Below, one piece after another: positions 37,089-45,762 of a stretch of DNA of 64,000 nt. The stretch comes from Candidatus Bathyarchaeota archaeon (lineage in GTDB: Archaea > Thermoproteota > Bathyarchaeia > Bathyarchaeales > Bathycorpusculaceae). The notes beneath the pieces are model-generated. The model saw only the letters and a program-made list of their open reading frames with translations. It was not told where the DNA came from and did no database searches. Within the stretch, counting starts at the first letter, position 1; each line of letters opens with the position of its first letter. The stretch is from assembly GCA_026014465.1 (NCBI GenBank), contig JAOZID010000010.1, positions 650,288-714,287 of the forward strand. The letters run 5' to 3'. The translations under genes and the position numbers were made by a program.

Positions 37089-38195
37089 TTAGATGGCTGG
37101 GTCAGGCGCTGTTGACGAAGTTGTTGGCGGCGTTGGCTGTGCTGGTTGGGGTTGTTTTCCGCGTTCAGCAAGCATTTTTGCTCCGACAACAGGTAGCCAG
37201 CCCAGAATAATTGGCAGCGTTGCGGGTAATCCTCTTGAGGGCAGCATCGCGGACAACTCTGGATTTATCAATGTGAGTTCGAATATACCAAAGGATATGC
37301 ATATTGCCGCCAAAGCTATCAGCGCGATTTTCTTTCCGTATCGTTTGTAGGTTTGTGTTATGAGTATGCCTGAGAAGAAGAAGTCGCCTAGTCCTAGCAT
37401 TAGGATTTGTATGGCGCCCTCGGCGTTGTAGATGAAAGGTATTGTTGGGAATGCTACTAGGACGGGTAAGCCTAAGCCTGAGATGTGTTCGGCGGCTTCA
37501 AGCATGGTTCCTGTAACCCAGACCAAGATGATGTCCATGATGGTGAGGGCGGCTCCGAATATGAACACGGTTTTCCAGCTAAACAAGCTACTCAAGTACA
37601 CCACGATTAGTATCGCAAAAAGTATGCCATAAACATCCACCAAGTACGGGAACCATATCGCTGACGGCGTGCCTGCTTCTGAGAACATACCGCTAAAGAA
37701 AAAGAACGAAAACAAGAACAACGCAGGCGCCAACGCTCCTAGGTACCACCGCTGTTTTGCACCCTGTTTTTGTGCAATAACTAAGACGGCGAAGGCGTAT
37801 GTTGCTAGTCCTGCAAATGCCAAGGTGCCGTAAAGCTGCAATTCAGCGGGCATTGCCCCCAGAAAACCTGCGGCGCCTGCTACTATGCTTACGATTATGA
37901 ATACTCCGCAGTAGAGCATAAGGCGGTTGTTTTTCATGTCGGAAAACGTGTAGGAAACAGTGAAGAGCAGCGAGGAATACGAGAACAAGAACAGGGCTAA
38001 AATGGCCATGCTGGGTATGAAAACCACTATGGAAACGGCAACGGCAATCATGCCCGCCATGAGTAGGGTGTCGCGGGTTTGCAGTTCACGTTCTTCTACC
38101 GTAGCTTTTAGTTTGGTTTCGGCTTTTGTGCTTAGAAAAGTAGCTACTAGCGTTACAATGAACAGTATCGAGGGCATGAGGATGTCGAATCGCAT
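37089..38195 (-). CDS. Presenilin/signal-peptide-peptidase-like (A22) membrane protease
   Basis: 368 residues with nine hydrophobic helices. Catalytic candidates fit an intramembrane aspartyl protease: Asp221 in TIMDIILVWVTG (TM6), Asp271 in the signature GLGD (268-271, TM7), and LPATLP near 323-328 in place of the PAL motif. The spacing and the helix MLEAAEHISGLGLPVLV between the two Asp residues resemble archaeal presenilin homologues. It would cleave membrane-embedded substrates, for example released signal peptides. A C-terminal Pro/Thr-rich tail follows. Confidence 0.75.
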   Translation of the reverse strand: MRFDILMPSILFIVTLVATFLSTKAETKLKATVEERELQTRDTLLMAGMIAVAVSIVVFIPSMAILALFLFSYSSLLFTVSYTFSDMKNNRLMLYCGVFIIVSIVAGAAGFLGAMPAELQLYGTLAFAGLATYAFAVLVIAQKQGAKQRWYLGALAPALFLFSFFFFSGMFSEAGTPSAIWFPYLVDVYGILFAILIVVYLSSLFSWKTVFIFGAALTIMDIILVWVTGTMLEAAEHISGLGLPVLVAFPTIPFIYNAEGAIQILMLGLGDFFFSGILITQTYKRYGKKIALIALAAICISFGIFELTLINPELSAMLPSRGLPATLPIILGWLPVVGAKMLAERGKQPQPAQPTPPTTSSTAPDPAI

Positions 38196-38360
38196 AGAAA
38201 CCCAACTATCACACGGGCATTTAATTCTTTACCCGAATCCAAAGCGGCAACAAACCTGAAGAAACCCGCAAAAACACCAGGATGCAAAAAACAAAAACTT
38301 GGCAGTAAATGAAAAAAGGATGCTTGAAAACGAAGGAAGACCTTAGCTTAAAAATGGAGC

Positions 38361-38579
38361 TTAGTATCTTCGGGGTGGTCTTCGTTTAGCATAACATTCG
38401 CGGCAGTAAACTGGCCTAGTACCGTCTGGCTTGAATGGAACTTCACATTCCTTTCCGCAGTCAGCACAGGTAGCCTTGTGGAATTCTCTATTATACACTA
38501 TTTCAACTCCTATTGCAGTCGGTGCAAAACAAGCTTGCACAAAACCACAATCTACAACCAATGGTTTAAACTTATCCAT
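38361..38579 (-). CDS. Small CxxC zinc-ribbon protein
   Basis: 72 residues. The C-terminal half has CADCGKECEVPFKP and PVYCRECYAK, a treble-clef-like C-x2-C-x15-18-C-x2-C zinc site, and a basic tail (RRPPRRY). The N-terminal half has two further cysteines. A paralogue lies at 38791-39012. This ribbon is common in archaeal and bacterial small proteins of unknown role, probably nucleic-acid contacts. Confidence 0.8.
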   Translation of the reverse strand: MDKFKPLVVDCGFVQACFAPTAIGVEIVYNREFHKATCADCGKECEVPFKPDGTRPVYCRECYAKRRPPRRY

Positions 38580-38790
38580 CCCAAACCCTCAGATAAACAT
38601 GTCTGGGAGCATAAAACGTCTGTAAAAAGAGTTTGAATTGCTTAGTTTAGTGGCTTGTAGAAAAGGAAAAGAACCGTGAAGCAGCCTTCAGGTTAAAAGA
38701 TGCGTTGTTGCTCCCCTTCGTTTTGTGTGGCTTGATTTTTAGGGCGTACGCGATAGTTCTGGGGAGCTAAAGTGGCTACTTGTTTTGGGT

Positions 38791-39012
38791 TTATCTGTTT
38801 CTTCGCCTTGCCCATACATGTTTGGATTCAAAACTTACGTTCCTGCGGGTCTGTTCTTGTACTCTGGCATTGTGTTTTGCGTAACATTCTTTGCAGTAAA
38901 CAGGTTTGCCTTCAGTTGGTTCAAAGGGAACCCTTGCAGTTCCACCGCAGGCGGTACATTTGGCTTCAAACAGCGTTTTTTGTGTTATAACATTCACCTC
39001 TTTTTCTTTCAA
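38791..39012 (-). CDS. Small CxxC zinc-ribbon protein, paralogue
   Basis: 73 residues with the same core as its neighbour at 38361 (KCTACGGTARVPFEP and PVYCKECYAKH), followed by a longer basic tail ending WARRRNR. GAGGTG-like sequence (AAAGAGGTGAATG region) lies next to the start. The gap of 211 bp between the two holds no other recognisable element. Confidence 0.78.
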   Translation of the reverse strand: MKEKEVNVITQKTLFEAKCTACGGTARVPFEPTEGKPVYCKECYAKHNARVQEQTRRNVSFESKHVWARRRNR

Positions 39013-39184
39013 TCCTTGGAAATACTCAAAAAAATAATTCCCGATTATATCTAATAGAGGGTCGCATTAAACATAAAGGTTGCCGTCAAATACTCCAAAA
39101 AACTCCAAGCCACTGCGGAAGTAGCTGTGAACTGAAAGGTTTTATTAGTTGATCGCAAGAACGGTATTTGCAGCTGAGTCCCAC

Positions 39185-40450
39185 ATGAACTTCAAGTTAA
39201 ACCATATGTTTGTACATGTTTGTGTTCTCTTCTTCGTTGCAGGGCTACTTTTTACTTGTGTTCCCAACGCAAATGCGACTCCAGCTGCCTCCTGGGTCAC
39301 CATAAGCTCCACCTACCCCAACGACAGCCCCATATACCTACCCGCAGGCAAAAACAACACGTTTTCTTTTGAAGCCCTGTGGAGTTACGGTGCCAACGCA
39401 GGTCAAGCCATAGAAAACGCTTCCTTAAGCATACAGGTAACCAACAGCCAAGACACTGTAGTCAACACTTTGAGCCTCAATGTTTCTCGTGGACTTTGCT
39501 TTTTTAATTACTCCTGCTTGGACGCTCAGGTTTTAACGTTCACGCCAACGAAGCTGGTTACCTCTGATGGGGCTGAGTGGACGGGTGAGCTTTTGGATGC
39601 AGGCGAGAACCTGTTTGGGTTGCAGGCGCAGCCAATGGTTGTTTGGTGGGACACTTTTGAGGTATCCCTTGTAGACTGCTCCACCGCCGCTTTGGGGGAA
39701 ACAGAGGTCTACGTTAACGTTACCCATATGCTGCTTCCACCCGAAGGCTTAACATTGCCTGCATGGGCAACCTACAACAACCAAACATTTCTGCCCAAAG
39801 CCGCCCAAAACGCAACGGTAACCATAAACGGCGTCAAAGCCCAAACAACCTCAAATGCAGGAGTTTACACGGCAAACGTTTCAAACATGCTCTTTACTGC
39901 TTACGTCCACGTCGAGGTTTCACAGGAAGACTGGGTTACAAACCACACTGGCTTTAGCTTCACCCACAACGCAAACGCTCCCCTCTGGCTTTTTGCCGGT
40001 GCCGCGGGGCTTGTCGGTTTTGTTGCTTTGTTGTTTTTGCATTTTCTTTCTCAACGCAGGGTTACGGGCGGTTTTTCGTTTGGGCGGAAGGATTTCTCTT
40101 TTCTTGGGGGTTTGTTGTTGGCGGCTGCGTCTGTTGTTAGCCTTTACTGGGGATTGGTTGGGATAGAAGGTGTGCTGCATGGGTTTGATTGGCTGCTGCT
40201 TTGCTCAGGCATAGCATCGTTTGGCTTAGGCTTAATGGGCTCTTTTTATGCTGTAAAAAAGAAAAACCAAGCATTTGCAATTTTAGTAACCGTTGCGCCC
40301 TTGCTCACAAACATAGTTTTTGTCCAGATTTCCCTGTCCAGTTACAATTTGGCGTTGTCTTGGGGCATAATGATTCTTGGGTTCGCCGTAGCTTTTTTCA
40401 GCGGCTTGTTGCTATCCAACGCAGACACGCAATTCTCCCAAGCTCGTTAA
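39185..40450 (+). CDS. Exported protein with four C-terminal membrane helices
   Basis: About 421 residues from ATG 39185. A signal segment (VCVLFFVAGLLFTCV) is followed by about 240 residues of beta-rich, Asn/Thr-rich extracellular domain with several N-glycosylation sequons, then four or five membrane helices (LWLFAGAAGLVGFVALLFLHF and on). Family not recognised. The stop overlaps that of the convergent SPOUT gene by four bases. Confidence 0.65.
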   Translation: MNFKLNHMFVHVCVLFFVAGLLFTCVPNANATPAASWVTISSTYPNDSPIYLPAGKNNTFSFEALWSYGANAGQAIENASLSIQVTNSQDTVVNTLSLNVSRGLCFFNYSCLDAQVLTFTPTKLVTSDGAEWTGELLDAGENLFGLQAQPMVVWWDTFEVSLVDCSTAALGETEVYVNVTHMLLPPEGLTLPAWATYNNQTFLPKAAQNATVTINGVKAQTTSNAGVYTANVSNMLFTAYVHVEVSQEDWVTNHTGFSFTHNANAPLWLFAGAAGLVGFVALLFLHFLSQRRVTGGFSFGRKDFSFLGGLLLAAASVVSLYWGLVGIEGVLHGFDWLLLCSGIASFGLGLMGSFYAVKKKNQAFAILVTVAPLLTNIVFVQISLSSYNLALSWGIMILGFAVAFFSGLLLSNADTQFSQAR

Positions 40451-41313
40451 CGAGTGCCGCCGTTGAAGTGCACGTTTAGCAGGGCAAGGGTTGCAAGTAG
40501 GGCTTCTTCGGTTCGCACGGTTTCAGTTCCCTGGTTGGGCACGGTGTTTAGCATAAAATCGACTAAGTCGTTTATGTTTTCGTCTTCGTCTTTGGCGATT
40601 TCAAAGAGCCCGCGGGTGGGTGCTCCAAACAGTACAAGGACGGTTTTGGCTTTTTGCCATTGTTTGCCTATGTTTTCTTTGGCTTCTTGGAAGCTGTAGG
40701 CAAACTTGGAGGTGCCAATGACCAAGTCAAAACAGCGGTTCTCTAAGAGCCGGCTCAACGACCTAGTTTCAACTGTGACCTTATAACCCCAGTACTGGCT
40801 AATTTCGTCGCGGCTGGCAAGCTCAACCTCCACGTTACCGTCCTTGACCCGCGCAATCTTCACTGTCAAACGCAAATTAACCACGCAATCCGCTTTAGGC
40901 AAAAACGCCGCTCGTTCAACTCCAACATCGACCATCACGCCGTCTTTGGCTTTGGAAACAACCACTCCTTCTCGGTATTCCCCCACCTGCAAATCGCGGA
41001 TTTTTCCTTTGAGGGGGTGATGGGGCGTTCGTAGGGGCGGTAGGATTCCTGCAAACTGTAGTTCAGGTTTGATTCCGTAGAGTCGTTTGCGCAGGTACTG
41101 GGGAGTTTCCATGTAGCTGAGTAGGGTTTCTATGAGTTCTAAGTCACGGTGTTGCTTGGTTTTAGGGTCGTCGGCGTAGACTATTATTTCGTCGACGCAA
41201 AAGATTGCCCCAGCGCGTCCAATGGATCCGATTTTGGCGGTTTTTTCTCTTAGATGCGGGGTGTCGGCGATTACTGAGGCGGGTACTGCTATAATCAGTT
41301 GTTTTTTAGTCAC
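40447..41313 (-). CDS. SPOUT-family RNA methyltransferase (DUF171-type)
   Basis: 288 residues. N-terminal Rossmann-like half-knot (QLIIAVPASVIAD and AGAIFCVDEIIVYADDP), an inserted OB-like domain (about 110-170, GVVVSKAKDGVMVDVGVERAAFL), and the C-terminal knot with LVLFGAPTRGLFEIA and NTVPNQGTETVRTEEALLATLALL, which is the SAM-binding part of the family. Relatives are annotated as RNA N3-uridine methyltransferases in ribosome assembly; the target here is not known. Confidence 0.83.
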   Translation of the reverse strand: MTKKQLIIAVPASVIADTPHLREKTAKIGSIGRAGAIFCVDEIIVYADDPKTKQHRDLELIETLLSYMETPQYLRKRLYGIKPELQFAGILPPLRTPHHPLKGKIRDLQVGEYREGVVVSKAKDGVMVDVGVERAAFLPKADCVVNLRLTVKIARVKDGNVEVELASRDEISQYWGYKVTVETRSLSRLLENRCFDLVIGTSKFAYSFQEAKENIGKQWQKAKTVLVLFGAPTRGLFEIAKDEDENINDLVDFMLNTVPNQGTETVRTEEALLATLALLNVHFNGGTR

Positions 41314-41415
41314 GCGTATTCATCCTCGATGGAAAATAGGGATTGTATGTCTAGCATAGGAATCCAGAAATCAAATATAAACCTGCAGATGCATTGGTAA
41401 CTGGGAGATTAGCTC

Positions 41416-42519
41416 ATGGCATTTGTCGATAATATAGATGCAACACGGTCAATTGACAAAGATAACATGCTTTCCTATTGTGTTGACGCCGCAAAACATT
41501 ACAGGGAATCAGCAGAAAACGCACAAAAAATCCGCTTAAACTACTCTAAACCCGCAAACATAATTATTGCAGGCATGGGCGGCTCAGGCATCGGCGGCGA
41601 ACTGATCAAAGACTACACCCACAACAGCGTCCCCATTCCTATAGAAGTCAACAAAGACTACTATTTGCCCGCGTATGCCAACGAGAAAACCCTTGCGCTC
41701 ATGGTGAGTTACTCAGGAAAAACCGAGGAAACCCTTAGCAGCTTTTTAGATGCTATAAAACGCAACTGCATGATTTTCTGCATAACCTCAGGCGGACCCA
41801 TGCTAGAATACGCCCAAAAGCTGGGGTTGCCGTACCTGCAAGTGCGTGGGGGTATGCAGCCGCGTGCTGCCTTGCCGCATCTGTTTGTGCCCTTGCTTGT
41901 CTGTATGGAAAAACTCGGGTTTGCCCCGCGTACCTTAGAAGACCTCTCCCAAGCCATCACCCTCATGAAGCAAATCAGCGTGGAGAACGCACCCCAAAAA
42001 CCCGCAGACACAAACCCTTCAAAGACTTTGGCTTTGAATTTGCATGGCGCAGCACCTGTCGTGTATGGTTCTGACATTTACCGCGGCGTGGTTATGCGTT
42101 GGAAGCAGCAGTTTAACGAAAACAGCAAGGTGCCCGCGAAATGGGAAGTTTTTAGCGAACTGAATCATAACGAGATTGTCGGCTGGGAAAACGATACTCA
42201 GTTAGGCAAAGATTACGCTGCCGTTTTGGTTCGCGACCAAGCTGAATCCGTAGCTATTCGCAGCCGAATTAAAATCACCAAAGGTCTAATGCAGTCTGTG
42301 TTGCCTAAACAGTTCGAGTTTTGGGCGCGCGGCGACAATGACCTTGCCAAAATGCTCTCCACCGTGCTTGTCGGAGACTTTGTAAGCGTATACTTGGCGC
42401 TGTTACGCAACGTAGACCCCACGCCCGTCAACAGCATAAACACCCTCAAAAAACAGCTTGAAGAAAACAAAGTAAAAGAAAAAGTAATCCGCGAACTAGA
42501 AAAACTCGCGGCAAAATAG
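41416..42519 (+). CDS. Bifunctional phosphoglucose/phosphomannose isomerase
   Basis: Archaeal-type sugar isomerase, 367 residues, interconverting glucose-6-P, mannose-6-P and fructose-6-P. The first SIS domain shows GMGGSGIGG (53-61) and the second motif SYSGKTEETL (about 98-107), with the catalytic ELNHNEIVGWE segment near 244. GGGAGATTAGCTC precedes the ATG. It is convergent with Ino1, whose substrate is glucose-6-P, so the pair is linked by metabolism. Confidence 0.9.
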   Translation: MAFVDNIDATRSIDKDNMLSYCVDAAKHYRESAENAQKIRLNYSKPANIIIAGMGGSGIGGELIKDYTHNSVPIPIEVNKDYYLPAYANEKTLALMVSYSGKTEETLSSFLDAIKRNCMIFCITSGGPMLEYAQKLGLPYLQVRGGMQPRAALPHLFVPLLVCMEKLGFAPRTLEDLSQAITLMKQISVENAPQKPADTNPSKTLALNLHGAAPVVYGSDIYRGVVMRWKQQFNENSKVPAKWEVFSELNHNEIVGWENDTQLGKDYAAVLVRDQAESVAIRSRIKITKGLMQSVLPKQFEFWARGDNDLAKMLSTVLVGDFVSVYLALLRNVDPTPVNSINTLKKQLEENKVKEKVIRELEKLAAK

Positions 42520-42521
42520 AC

Positions 42522-43574
42522 CTAAGCTTTTTCAACGAATGCTTTGAAAGCTTCTTCGACAGCTTCCAGAGGCAACATCTTGGGCGGATGCTTAAACCCG
42601 TAAGCACAAACCGCATCCAAAACACCCTTCTCCTTCTTATCCAAAGCCAACTTCATAGCGCGCAACACATCAAAGAGTACGCTGCCTGCGTTGGGGGCAT
42701 CTACAGTGGAGAATTTGAGGTCAATTCGCATGGGAGTGTTGCAAAAGTATGTGCCGCTGACCCAGAAGTAGCTGTCACGTTTGTTTTGCAGAAAATCCAC
42801 GTAATCAGTTGAGCCCGCGACGACTTCGGTTTTGTAGGGCAGCGAGGAGGCTACGGCTTGGGTTTTTATCTCGCGTTTAGCGTTGCGGGTACGCTCCATG
42901 GTATCTAAGGATTCGGTTCCGCCGCCTACATCTAGCTGATAGGTTTCGTCGATTTTCACGCCGTTCTTGCTTAGCAGCTGTAGTAGCGTTTTGTGTAGCG
43001 CCGTGGAGCCTACTTGGTTAACTAAGTCGTCTCCGATTAGGGGTAAGCCTGCGTCGGTGAAGCGTTTTGCCCACTGTGCGTTGCTGGCTATGAACGTTGG
43101 AGTAGCGTTTACAAAGCCGCAGTTTGCTTCTATAGCTCTGTGCGCGTAGAATTCGCAAGCTACGGATGCGCCGCTTGGAACCAAACACAAAACCACCTCA
43201 GCGCCCGAACTCTTAAGCACGGCTACAACGTCAACGGTGGGGTCTTGGCTAACTTCTACAACTTTGCCCGTGGACTCGCCAACACCATCCAGCAGCGAAC
43301 CCTTCTGCACCACCACACCCAACTTGGGCACATCCGCAACTTTGGGCGCGTTATTTGGAGCAGCAAAAATCGCTTCTGAAAGGTCCTTGCCCACCTTGCG
43401 CGCGTCAACATCAAACGCCGCTACCACTTCGATGTCCTTGGGAGTTAAGCCGCCTAAACTGGGATTTCGCAAACCCACAAAATCCTGTTTGGGCGCACCG
43501 TAATATTGCAGCCCCTGAATCAAGGCTGAAGCGCAGTTACCCACGCCAACTAATGCAACTTTAACTTTCGGCAT
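42522..43574 (-). CDS. ino1: myo-Inositol-1-phosphate synthase
   Basis: NAD-dependent enzyme that makes inositol-1-phosphate from glucose-6-phosphate, needed for archaeal phosphoinositides. About 350 residues: dinucleotide fold VALVGVGNCASALIQGL at the start, PSGASVACEFYAHRAIEANCGFVNATP mid-protein, GDDLVNQVGSTALHK, and DLKFSTVDAPNAGSVLFDVLRAMKLA near the end. AGGTGG five bases before ATG 43574 favours that start over GTG 43583. Confidence 0.92.
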   Translation of the reverse strand: MPKVKVALVGVGNCASALIQGLQYYGAPKQDFVGLRNPSLGGLTPKDIEVVAAFDVDARKVGKDLSEAIFAAPNNAPKVADVPKLGVVVQKGSLLDGVGESTGKVVEVSQDPTVDVVAVLKSSGAEVVLCLVPSGASVACEFYAHRAIEANCGFVNATPTFIASNAQWAKRFTDAGLPLIGDDLVNQVGSTALHKTLLQLLSKNGVKIDETYQLDVGGGTESLDTMERTRNAKREIKTQAVASSLPYKTEVVAGSTDYVDFLQNKRDSYFWVSGTYFCNTPMRIDLKFSTVDAPNAGSVLFDVLRAMKLALDKKEKGVLDAVCAYGFKHPPKMLPLEAVEEAFKAFVEKA

Positions 43575-43722
43575 CCATGCCACCTACTACTTGGCTTTTC
43601 TTATTCACAATTCCCTATAAAAGGATACAGTGTCCCCACACAGCAGCTGGTTTGTAAACTCGCGGGGAAGCTTACGCTTTTATTTTCCAGATAGGTACTT
43701 TTACGGTGGAGATTAATCTTGT

Positions 43723-44403
43723 ATGATAGTTTTTGAGCGCCCTGGACCTGCAAACACTCTTCAAGTTGTGGAAGCCGCCGCAAAAGATGCAGCGCGTGTG
43801 GAATGCGTGGTTGTGGCTTCTGTTACGGGTGAGAGCGCCGTTAAAGTTGCCCAGAGAATCAGCGGCAAGAAGGTTGTTTGTGTGACTTGTCCGCAGGGTA
43901 TGAGTTTGCAGGTGAATAACATGAACGAGGACGTGTTCGCCGACATCCCCGAGCTTAAGGCACGGCGCGACTCTTGGGTCAAACAAGGGCTCGAAGAAGT
44001 GCCTATGTACCTCACAGCGAAAAACCAAGCAAAACTTGCCGAGCTCAACGTGCAGGTCGTACGCGGAACCATCCCCCTGTTTGGACCCACCTTCTCCATG
44101 CGCAGCCACCTCAAAAAAACCACAGCCCTTGACATCATGGCAAAAACCTTAGAACTCATCTCCACAGGCACTCTGGTGTGCCTAGAAACCGTACTCATGG
44201 CAACCGACGCCGCAGCAATCCCACAACAAACCCGCGTCCTTGCCTGCGCAGGAACCGAACTGGGTCTTGACACCGCATGGATAATCCGAAACAGCCCCTC
44301 AGCCCAACTCTTCCACCCAACCAACGGCCTACGCTTCCTAGAATGCATAGCCAAACCCGAACTCCCACGCATCCCAAAAATCAACGCCAAATACCTCAGC
44401 TAA
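43723..44403 (+). CDS. Pyruvate kinase C-terminal-like domain protein
   Basis: 226 residues forming a single alpha/beta domain (VECVVVASVTGESAVKVAQRISGKKVVCVTCPQG, in pieces) similar to the stand-alone pyruvate-kinase alpha/beta domain proteins of archaea. No catalytic barrel, so no kinase activity is expected. The C-terminus is LPRIPKINAKYL. Divergent from Ino1 (148-bp gap). Function unknown. The coding strand is G/T-rich early, A/C-rich late. Confidence 0.68.
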   Translation: MIVFERPGPANTLQVVEAAAKDAARVECVVVASVTGESAVKVAQRISGKKVVCVTCPQGMSLQVNNMNEDVFADIPELKARRDSWVKQGLEEVPMYLTAKNQAKLAELNVQVVRGTIPLFGPTFSMRSHLKKTTALDIMAKTLELISTGTLVCLETVLMATDAAAIPQQTRVLACAGTELGLDTAWIIRNSPSAQLFHPTNGLRFLECIAKPELPRIPKINAKYLS

Positions 44404-44426
44404 AACCCCACACCTTTCTTTCACCA

Positions 44427-44474
44427 AACCTATTAGCAGCCTATTAGGATGCTGATATTAATTGTATGCAGAAA
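44427..44474. repeat. 48-bp intergenic repeat, copy B
   Basis: Second copy of the element at 23172-23219, 24 bp past the previous stop. Here the hairpin arm carries a mismatch (AGCAGCC against GGATGCT) and the T-run is replaced by GATATT, so terminator function is doubtful for this copy. A G-rich tract (GGGGGAGGGGGG) follows, as in copy A. Confidence 0.7.
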
Positions 44475-44532
44475 CCATAGGGGGAGGGGGGTCAAAGAGC
44501 TTGGTTTGGGTGGGAAGGGACTTGTGTGAGGG

Positions 44533-45177
44533 TTAGTTCCATTTTTTTAGGAACAGGTTGGCTTTTTGTTGGAGTTTTTGTCTGCTGCTGTTTTTGTGTT
44601 TTTCTGCAAAAGTTAGCACTTTGGTTTTGTCTTGCGGGTCTAACGTTTCAAAAAAGCTGTCGAAGGTGTCTAGGGCGGTTTGGGCGATTATGCGTTTGCA
44701 TTCTGCGGTTAGGTGTGGGGTTAATTGGAGGTTTTCTACCTGCAAAAGTGCGTTGGTGATTTTGGGGATGAGATACGGTTTGGCTTGGGCGATTTTTGCG
44801 GCGTTGTTTACGGTGTTGGCGACGGTTATTAGGTAGTCGCTGTTTAGCAGAGCGAAGTAGCGTTCAAAGTTGGGGTCGAACTTTTTTTGTGTATCTACGC
44901 TGCATAGGTTGGCTATGGCGGCGCTGGCGTTCCAAGTGAGGATGCGGTATTTGCTGTCTAAGAGGGACATGAAAAAGTCCATGTGCGGGTAGATTTGTGT
45001 GGGGTGTTTTTCGGTTAGGTCCATGAGGACTTTGCTGCAGCCGTATCGGATGGCTGCTTTGGGGGAAGAAACGCCTTCAAGAACGTGCTGTAGTAAACTA
45101 AAATCGTCTTCAACTTTCTGGTAGAGCTCCTCTTTGCTCAATGTCTTGTCTGCAAGCATCTGCAAAATTAAAGCCAC
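44533..45177 (-). CDS. HEAT/ARM-repeat-like helical protein
   Basis: 214 residues, almost entirely helical, in repeats with the pattern GVSSPKAAIRYGCSKVLMDLTEKHP and LLDSKYRILTWNASAAIANLCSV. Such solenoids bind protein partners. No catalytic motif. A convergent arrangement with the 43723 gene; the small CxC/HxxxH gene at 45249 lies just upstream in the same direction. Confidence 0.65.
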   Translation of the reverse strand: MALILQMLADKTLSKEELYQKVEDDFSLLQHVLEGVSSPKAAIRYGCSKVLMDLTEKHPTQIYPHMDFFMSLLDSKYRILTWNASAAIANLCSVDTQKKFDPNFERYFALLNSDYLITVANTVNNAAKIAQAKPYLIPKITNALLQVENLQLTPHLTAECKRIIAQTALDTFDSFFETLDPQDKTKVLTFAEKHKNSSRQKLQQKANLFLKKWN

Positions 45178-45248
45178 AACATCACCTACAAGTAACTGTT
45201 GCGCCCAAACGGCATAAAAACTTTACCGCACAACCAAAAACGGCGCTG

Positions 45249-45479
45249 CTACGTGAACAGTTTAAAACCTACTTCGCCCGCTTTCTTCAAAACCTCATCA
45301 ATTAGCAACCTTCGTATACGTTCCGCAGTTACTGTGCCTTCTTCGCGTTCATGCTCTGCCACATGAGCTTCCACCGCACGATTCATACCCATCAAATCAG
45401 GAACCAACAAAATCTCAAAACCGCACTCACACGTAATCAAAGGCAACCGCTGCTTTAGATGTGCTTCAACATCCACCAT
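45249..45479 (-). CDS. Small CxC/HxxxH putative zinc protein, paralogue
   Basis: 76 residues from ATG 45479, chosen because the added N-terminal codons up to 45572 are unlike the paralogue. Cys17-Glu-Cys19-Gly, EILLVPD, His39-x3-His43 give the same C-x-C-x19-H-x3-H spacing as the protein at 25084. The helical tail (AERIRRLLIDEVLKKAGEV) differs. Function unknown. Confidence 0.68.
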   Translation of the reverse strand: MVDVEAHLKQRLPLITCECGFEILLVPDLMGMNRAVEAHVAEHEREEGTVTAERIRRLLIDEVLKKAGEVGFKLFT

Positions 45480-45707
45480 TGTTTCTGTCCTCGCAATAAA
45501 CCAGCATACCCAAGAGCCTAAAAGAGAATGCTTCGAAAGCCACAATATGCCCAAAACAAAAACTTCATCCAAACCAATGCACCCGCCAAGTGTAATGCGC
45601 CTGTTTTTCTGTTTATGTGCTCTTGGTTGTAGCTATTTTATGTCAGGGTTTTTGCTGCTTGATTTGGGTTTGCAGTATTATATAGTGGGTTTCTATAAAT
45701 TGAAAAA

Positions 45708-45753
45708 TTTTATATAGTTCTGATTTGAAACATGCTTTTGCTAATTTAAGGAG
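45708..45753 (+). promoter_or_regulatory. Promoter and ribosome site of the first PQQ-repeat gene
   Basis: TTTTATATAG at about 45708-45717 is a strong TATA box, with TATAAATTG just upstream. AAGGAG at 45748-45753 lies nine bases before ATG 45763. The same AAGGAG-A-rich leader precedes the paralogue at 63691, and a related TAGGAGA leader marks the TTG start of the one at 54071. Confidence 0.65.
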
Positions 45754-45762
45754 AACAAAAAA

